Positions 59,252 through 64,000 of a stretch of DNA of 64,000 nucleotides are shown in pieces (position 1 is the stretch's first letter; the number at the start of each line of letters is the position of its first letter). The stretch is from Clostridium estertheticum (GTDB taxonomy: Bacteria > Bacillota > Clostridia > Clostridiales > Clostridiaceae), in contig NZ_JAAMNH020000001.1 of the NCBI RefSeq assembly GCF_011065935.2, forward strand, positions 3,865,001 to 3,929,000, in the 5' to 3' direction. Both the position numbers and the translations under genes were made by a program. The notes below the pieces were generated by a model, which worked only from the letters and a program-made list of their open reading frames with translations, was not told the DNA's origin and ran no database searches.

Positions 59252-60236
59252 GCACCCTTTCTCTTATAACCGCTGTATCAACGTTATTTAATTTTCCAAC
59301 CATTATTATTCTTATTATTTTAATTTCTGTTTCCTTTGCTGCTATATAAGCAAATATTGGCTCAGGTCCAAAGGTTACATATTTAGCAGTTTTTAAACTT
59401 TTCATAATATAATTTTCTGAAAACTTTTCAAGAAGAGAAAGTTTTCCAGTTTTGATATAATCATCGATGCCTTGCTTTATAACTTCCCCATACTTTGATG
59501 ATGCAAATTTAGCTGCCATATTTTCAATAGGCTCATCAAAGGCTCTTATTAAAATATCCATAGCCACAGCTCCACCGGGAAGTATAACCTCTTTTAAAAA
59601 TTTTAAATCTTTTTCTTGTTTCTTCAATCTAATAACTGACTTTATATTAGAAAAATCTATACTTCTCACAACATAATCAATTATAAAATTATTTTTTGTT
59701 TCTTTTGCCCTAGCTAACATATCCGTATACATATATTGATCTACTATAATATCTATTTTTTGAGGATCTTTAAGTTCATGGTAGACCTCGCTCGCCTTAA
59801 GTATAGCATCCCTCATACTAGGGTTTAATTCTCTATAATCCTCTGTTATCATGTAGACCTTTAATTTTTCTATATCCACAGTACCTACAGGAATTAACAT
59901 ATGAGAAAGATCCTTGTCTAGTGCTCTGCCTTTTAACATTACCTTAATATTATGATAATCATATTTCAAACTCAAAATATCTACTATATCGGTATCTGGA
60001 GAAACATTATACATAAGCGAATATACTCTGTTTAACTCCTCTTTAAGTAATAAATTGTAGTCCTCTGGTCTTTTTACAGTTCCCATCAAACTTGCATATT
60101 CAGTTTCCTGCAAGATTTTAAGCACTTCTTCCGCAGAGGTACTATCAATCATTCTATCGATCTTTACTTTACCCAGGAGTCTTGTTTCTAGTACTCTTAG
60201 CCTAGCCACAGCTTGTGTAAAATTCATATTATCCAT
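59235..60236 (-). CDS. ntpC: V-type ATPase subunit C (d-type, stalk-ring connector)
   Basis: The 333-residue all-helical protein has NFTQAVARLRVLETRLLGKV, YDYHNIKVMLKGRALDKDLS and FGPEPIFAYIAAKETEIKII, all typical of the three-domain subunit C that links the rotor stalk to the membrane ring. An AAGGAGG site precedes the ATG. Confidence 0.92.
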   Translation of the reverse strand: MDNMNFTQAVARLRVLETRLLGKVKIDRMIDSTSAEEVLKILQETEYASLMGTVKRPEDYNLLLKEELNRVYSLMYNVSPDTDIVDILSLKYDYHNIKVMLKGRALDKDLSHMLIPVGTVDIEKLKVYMITEDYRELNPSMRDAILKASEVYHELKDPQKIDIIVDQYMYTDMLARAKETKNNFIIDYVVRSIDFSNIKSVIRLKKQEKDLKFLKEVILPGGAVAMDILIRAFDEPIENMAAKFASSKYGEVIKQGIDDYIKTGKLSLLEKFSENYIMKSLKTAKYVTFGPEPIFAYIAAKETEIKIIRIIMVGKLNNVDTAVIRERVREVYA

Positions 60237-60302
60237 TTATGGCTATCCTCCTTGTTTTGCTTTTCGGAAGCTACCAATTATAAATTGCTAGCTTCCTTAA
60301 AT

Positions 60303-60902
60303 TTAATTGAATAGTTCTTTAACTATTTCTGATTCAAGCTCATCTCTTAAGGAATTAACTAGACTTTCAAAAGTATTATTAATCTCTATACCATTTTTAA
60401 TTATTATAAATCCACTTTTTATGTTCCTGTCCTCAGTGCTTACTTTTATTTCGCCTATTTTTCCGAGTGCTATCAATGCTATGTTTATTTCGGATAAATA
60501 TTCCTCACTTACAAGGCTTATATATTTCCCAGGAAGTATTATTTCCTCGTTTCCAACTATTGACATTGATAAAAGATATCTTTTTATAAGTTCTAAATAC
60601 TCTTCATCCTTTATGGCTAAAAGCTTTTCTAGCGCTTCTACAAATACCTTAGTAATCATTTTTTGCTTTGCCACTATGTTTTCATTTCTTACAGCTAACT
60701 GAGCGTTAGATATAATTCTCTGTTTAACTGTAACTGATTCAATTTTACTTTTTTCTAGCATTTGGCCTTTAAGTGCCTCTGCTTTTTTTATTTTATTTTC
60801 TACCATTAGTTTTCCATTATCATTAGCTTCTTTCAATATAGTCTCTGCTTTAATACTCGCATCCTCTATTATCTTAGCTGATAAGTTGTCTAAATTTGAC
60901 AT
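60303..60902 (-). CDS. ntpE: V-type ATPase subunit E (peripheral stalk)
   Basis: The 199-residue protein begins with a long coiled coil (LSAKIIEDASIKAETILKEA; KIKKAEALKGQMLEKSKIES) and ends with a globular domain that includes GGTE-like region variants (IEINNTFESLVNSLRDELES). It forms the peripheral stalk with the G/H subunit. Confidence 0.9.
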   Translation of the reverse strand: MSNLDNLSAKIIEDASIKAETILKEANDNGKLMVENKIKKAEALKGQMLEKSKIESVTVKQRIISNAQLAVRNENIVAKQKMITKVFVEALEKLLAIKDEEYLELIKRYLLSMSIVGNEEIILPGKYISLVSEEYLSEINIALIALGKIGEIKVSTEDRNIKSGFIIIKNGIEINNTFESLVNSLRDELESEIVKELFN

Positions 60903-60935
60903 ATATTCACTTCCTCTAACTTCTTAGTTTGAAAA

Positions 60936-61412
60936 TTAGATTGTCTTACTTACTAAGATTATTGAAACAACGAATGCTAAAATCGCATATGTTTCAACCA
61001 TTGCTGCAAGTATAATAGCTTTTGTGCTATGCTCTGGTTTTTTAGCAACTATTGCAATACCTGCCGCAGCTGTTTTAGCCTGAGATATTGCAGAATATAA
61101 TCCTACAAACGCTATTGGTAAACAAGCCATAAATAAATACATTCCCATATCTAAAGTCATAGCTTTAGCTAATTTAGGTAAAACCATTAGTCCTATAACG
61201 AAACCATAAAGCCCTTGTGTACCTGGTAACAATTGAAGAATAAGACCTTTACCGAATTTTTCTGGTTCTTCAGTTGTTAGTCCCGCAACCGCTTCTCCAA
61301 CTATACCTACACCTTTTGCTGATCCTATTCCCGGTAAAATTACCGCAAGTGCCATCCCAAGTGCTGCAAAAACATATCCACCGTTTTTTAAAGTAAATTC
61401 TATCAATGTCAT
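60936..61412 (-). CDS. ntpK: V-type ATPase membrane ring subunit K (proteolipid), Na+-type signature
   Basis: The 158-residue, four-helix duplicated proteolipid has ILQLLPGTQGLYGFVIGL in helix 2, ISQAKTAAAG in helix 3 and the ion-binding Glu in AAMVETYAILAFVV of helix 4. L-PGTQ, the helix-3 Gln and the helix-4 Glu correspond to the Na+-coordinating residues described in Enterococcus hirae NtpK, so Na+ pumping is likely. The first hairpin lacks an ion-binding Glu, as expected. Confidence 0.92.
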   Translation of the reverse strand: MTLIEFTLKNGGYVFAALGMALAVILPGIGSAKGVGIVGEAVAGLTTEEPEKFGKGLILQLLPGTQGLYGFVIGLMVLPKLAKAMTLDMGMYLFMACLPIAFVGLYSAISQAKTAAAGIAIVAKKPEHSTKAIILAAMVETYAILAFVVSIILVSKTI

Positions 61413-61425
61413 AATTAATTCCTCC

Positions 61426-63384
61426 TTATATTTGCTTTTCTTTTATTACACTAATATATTGATTTTTTGGTTTAAATGCTATGAAGGCTTTCCCTCCACC
61501 TGCATAAAATTTACTAAAATACTCCACATATTGAAGTCTTGCACTATGGACAAAAGCTCCTAAAGCACTTAACAATAGGTTAAATGTTTGTGCGCCCACA
61601 AATATAAATACTCCAAAAATAATATTAAATGGTTTTGGTATCATTCCTATAAGCATATTAAAGGAAGCTGCTATAAATCCCCCAGAAAGTCCTAGCGCCA
61701 TAAGTCTTGAATATGAAACCAAGTCCCCTATATAGCTTGATATACCATATAACCCGTATAGTCCTCCACCAAGCTTTGCACCTATTCCTTTATTTGCTCT
61801 TCCTTGGGTTAATACTAGTGCAACCATTCCTACAATCATAACCCATTTACCTATATTGATAACAGCAGGGCTAAGTCCTATAGATGATCCGCCTATTAAT
61901 AAAAATGCTCCAGTTAATGCTGCGTACCATGTTAAAACATCATAAATAGCATCCATTGGTTTACCATTTTTTATTAGTATATATCCTTTAACTCCAAGAC
62001 CAAAATAAATTTGTACCGCACCTATTACTATAGCTATAATAAGTAATTTCATTATATCTTCTCCAGGATTAATTAAACTTTTAAATTTAATTAAATCTCC
62101 AAAGAAACTCCCGTAAACAACTCCTGCTATTGCTGTTGGTATACTTAATAACCAGAAAAACTTAACAAACTTTCTCTGACCTTCATCTAGGTTAAATTTC
62201 TTTAATGCAATTGCGCAACCTATAAACATTACTAACCCATATCCAACATCAGCCAACATCATCCCAAAGAACAACATATAAAATGGTGTCATTACGGGTG
62301 TTGGATCTATCTCTGAATATTCAGGTAAACTATACATTGATATTATTATCTCAAAAGGTTCTACAATTGAATTATTCTTTAAGAGTATAGGCACGTCATT
62401 ATCTTCACTTGTAGCATCTTCTAGCTCCAAATAAAAATCCCCATTAGTTATAGCCTTTATAGACTTTTCTAAATCACTTGCGAGTCCTGTTGGTACCCAT
62501 CCCTCTATTGCAACTACACTTTCTGTCTTTAAGAAATTTTCACAAGCTGATGCTTTTATATGTTTATTGGATAAGTATTCAGATACTATTTTAAAATCCT
62601 CTAAATACTGACAGTTATCTTTTATTTCCAAATTTATTCTTTCTTCTTCCTTTGATATCTCTTCTAATCTTGCCTTATATTCGCGTACCACCTGTGCTGG
62701 AATTCCATCATATTTTAAATTAATATTACTGAAATTATAAAGTTTAAGTATTTCTTTAGCTTTATCTTCATAACCTTTATAGATTATAAGAATTACATTC
62801 ATAGCCTCTTTTACTTCACTAATAATTTCTAAATATGAATATGGAATTTCACTTTCAAATTTTTCTCTGAAAGTATCTTTAAGTGCTTTTGGCAATGACC
62901 CCATTAGAAATATGGAAGAATCTAATGTTTTTAAATCTTCAAAAGGTGCATCCAGTGGTATCCAAGGCGTTAATACTTCTATTTCAGAATTGATTTTTGA
63001 TCTTTCACTTTTCATTTGTAGTAAATAATCATCTTTTTCTTTTAGCTTCTTATAGTTTTCATTATAGTTTGATTTCTTAGCTAGCGCTTCCAACTGCCCA
63101 TAATTCAATATGCTTTTGCCCTTGACTAAAGATTTTATAGCGCCTTGTTTTTCAGTATGCTTTAGTAATAGCTCAAGAGCAAATTTCACTTTTGCTTGTT
63201 CACCTTCTAAATAAGAAACTTTTTCATTTTCCGAGTCTTTTACAAGAGATTGTAAATGTTCTTCTTCAAACTTTTGTAGATTTATAAATTGAACATTTTC
63301 AAATTTGTGCAAGCTATCTAATAATGTTTCCTTTTGTGATTCGAAGGCGAATAATGTAAATTTACTCATTTTAACTATTGCCAT
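61426..63384 (-). CDS. ntpI: V-type ATPase subunit I/a (ion channel half and stator)
   Basis: In this 652-residue protein, the N-terminal ~340 residues are cytosolic with coiled coils. The C-terminal half has about seven or eight membrane helices with MLADVGYGLVMFIGC, the conserved Arg region SYIGDLVSYSRLMALGLSGG and NLLLSALGAFVHSARLQYVE. The membrane arginine drives ion release from the K ring. It overlaps the preceding subunit gene by 14 bp. Confidence 0.93.
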   Translation of the reverse strand: MAIVKMSKFTLFAFESQKETLLDSLHKFENVQFINLQKFEEEHLQSLVKDSENEKVSYLEGEQAKVKFALELLLKHTEKQGAIKSLVKGKSILNYGQLEALAKKSNYNENYKKLKEKDDYLLQMKSERSKINSEIEVLTPWIPLDAPFEDLKTLDSSIFLMGSLPKALKDTFREKFESEIPYSYLEIISEVKEAMNVILIIYKGYEDKAKEILKLYNFSNINLKYDGIPAQVVREYKARLEEISKEEERINLEIKDNCQYLEDFKIVSEYLSNKHIKASACENFLKTESVVAIEGWVPTGLASDLEKSIKAITNGDFYLELEDATSEDNDVPILLKNNSIVEPFEIIISMYSLPEYSEIDPTPVMTPFYMLFFGMMLADVGYGLVMFIGCAIALKKFNLDEGQRKFVKFFWLLSIPTAIAGVVYGSFFGDLIKFKSLINPGEDIMKLLIIAIVIGAVQIYFGLGVKGYILIKNGKPMDAIYDVLTWYAALTGAFLLIGGSSIGLSPAVINIGKWVMIVGMVALVLTQGRANKGIGAKLGGGLYGLYGISSYIGDLVSYSRLMALGLSGGFIAASFNMLIGMIPKPFNIIFGVFIFVGAQTFNLLLSALGAFVHSARLQYVEYFSKFYAGGGKAFIAFKPKNQYISVIKEKQI

Positions 63385-63697
63385 TACTTTTCACTATCCT
63401 CTCAACCACCGTGTTAACTGCCATATCAAATTTACTACTTTCTAAATTGAGTATATTCTCTACCTCTATTTTACCTTTTTCAAAAATTGGTTCAGAACTT
63501 ATTCTACCTTCTTCTTTAGCATTTTCAATTATTTTTTTACTCTCTTCTTTGGCAGCATCCAAAACCCTTTTGTACTGAGCTTCAGCTTCTATCTCAGATT
63601 TTTTTAATGTATCTTTACTACAGTCAATTGCCTTACTAATATTATCTGCTGCTTGCTGTTCTGCGTTTTTTATACTTTTTATTGCCTCTAATGCCAA
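63371..63697 (-). CDS. ntpG: V-type ATPase subunit G/H (peripheral stalk)
   Basis: The 108-residue coiled-coil protein starts at a TTG (63697) with AAGGTGGTG upstream: ALEAIKSIKNAEQQAADNIS and DAAKEESKKIIENAKEEG. It pairs with subunit E in the peripheral stalks. First gene of the operon. Naming of the small stalk subunit (G, H or ntpF/G) varies among species. Confidence 0.85.
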   Translation of the reverse strand: MALEAIKSIKNAEQQAADNISKAIDCSKDTLKKSEIEAEAQYKRVLDAAKEESKKIIENAKEEGRISSEPIFEKGKIEVENILNLESSKFDMAVNTVVERIVKSNGNS

Positions 63698-64000
63698 AAT
63701 ATCACCACCTTTTTTCTAAAAAGGCACCTTCAAATAAATAACAGTTTGTTAGTCTATTTATTTTTATGTACCTAGATAGGTATAATGAGTATAGTTCAAT
63801 TTTTAATACTAATTTATTATAATAAATACTAAGTATGGTATTTATTATAATACTTTATGTAGTATTGAATACAACTTGTATTATACTTAGTATTTTTAGA
63901 AATTTCAACTTCTTTTTTTTTAATTAATGAATATTCTTAATATTAACATATATTAATGTAATATATGTCATTTCGATTGAATAAAATTGTTTTTTTGTAA
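63698..64000 (-). promoter_or_regulatory. ntp operon promoter and hairpin-bearing leader
   Basis: The -35 TTGAAA (63903-63908), a 17-bp spacer and -10 TATAAT (63880-63885) form a near-perfect promoter; the start should be near 63873. The ~175-nt leader contains a 15-bp perfect hairpin (TATTATAATAAATAC and its complement, 8-nt loop, about 63816-63853). Related AATACTAAGTAT/ATACTTAGTATT motifs recur at 63827-63836 and 63881-63895. Beyond the promoter, 63910-64000 is AT-rich with no gene visible. Confidence 0.65.

Overview
The window is low-GC, Gram-positive anaerobe DNA, most consistent with Clostridium sensu stricto. Supporting signs are strong AGGAGG-type ribosome sites, TTG/GTG starts, an ntp-type V-ATPase operon, a flavodiiron (FprA) protein, 2-hydroxyacyl-CoA dehydratase activators, an agr peptide system and a Spo0E-like protein. 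No rRNA, tRNA or CRISPR array was found. The species is not identified.

Layout. (1) 1-8.8 kb is an eroding accessory region: two SH3-domain secreted proteins (one a polysaccharide deacetylase cut by the window edge), a broken two-component system, an intact and a truncated DUF347/COG4705 membrane protein of higher GC than their surroundings, an MprF-like synthase, a PAP2 phosphatase beside a PAP2 fragment, and two orphan MerR-type operators. (2) 8.8-16.8 kb holds a Fur-box-preceded FTR1 iron permease/lipoprotein operon with a divergent candidate small RNA, a TnpB-only IS200/IS605-type element, a manganese exporter under a yybP-ykoY riboswitch, and a MarR-cupin-diiron-fold operon with its own operator. 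(3) 16.8-19 kb is an agrDCB locus whose peptide precursor appears to have Ser in place of the ring Cys; no agrA is present. (4) 19.4-25.6 kb has a stand-alone LPG-flippase-like protein, a KimA-like potassium importer, and a three-gene dehydratase-activator operon. (5) 25.8-33.7 kb has a lipoprotein and then the most unusual locus: a ~1620-residue fusion (HD hydrolase, helical repeats, nucleotidyltransferase, GNAT-like region, phosphoribosyltransferase-like end) followed by a Rossmann dehydrogenase-like protein and an FMN-reductase-like protein. (6) 33.7-39.1 kb is a folate/p-aminobenzoate operon lacking folE. (7) 39-50.3 kb holds housekeeping genes (PHP hydrolase, M18 aminopeptidase, HprK, DUF896, Spo0E-like, FprA, HelD-like ATPase) and a RAYT transposase with elaborate inverted ends. 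(8) 50.3-50.9 kb contains a HesB-like selenoprotein gene hidden by an in-frame TGA, plus a decayed duplicate of its neighbourhood. (9) 50.9-55 kb is nadABC with a palindromic operator, a 191-bp inverted-repeat element, and def. (10) 55-64 kb is a complete ntp-type V-ATPase operon with a Na+-type proteolipid signature.

Several neighbouring genes work together: FTR1 plus lipoprotein for iron uptake; agrD/B/C for peptide signalling; pabA/B/C with folP/folB-K for dihydropteroate; nadA/B/C for quinolinate and NAD; and ntp G,I,K,E,C,F,A,B,D as one rotary ATPase. The best discovery candidates are the giant fusion locus, the selenoprotein, the Ser-type autoinducer precursor and the iteron-flanked RAYT element.
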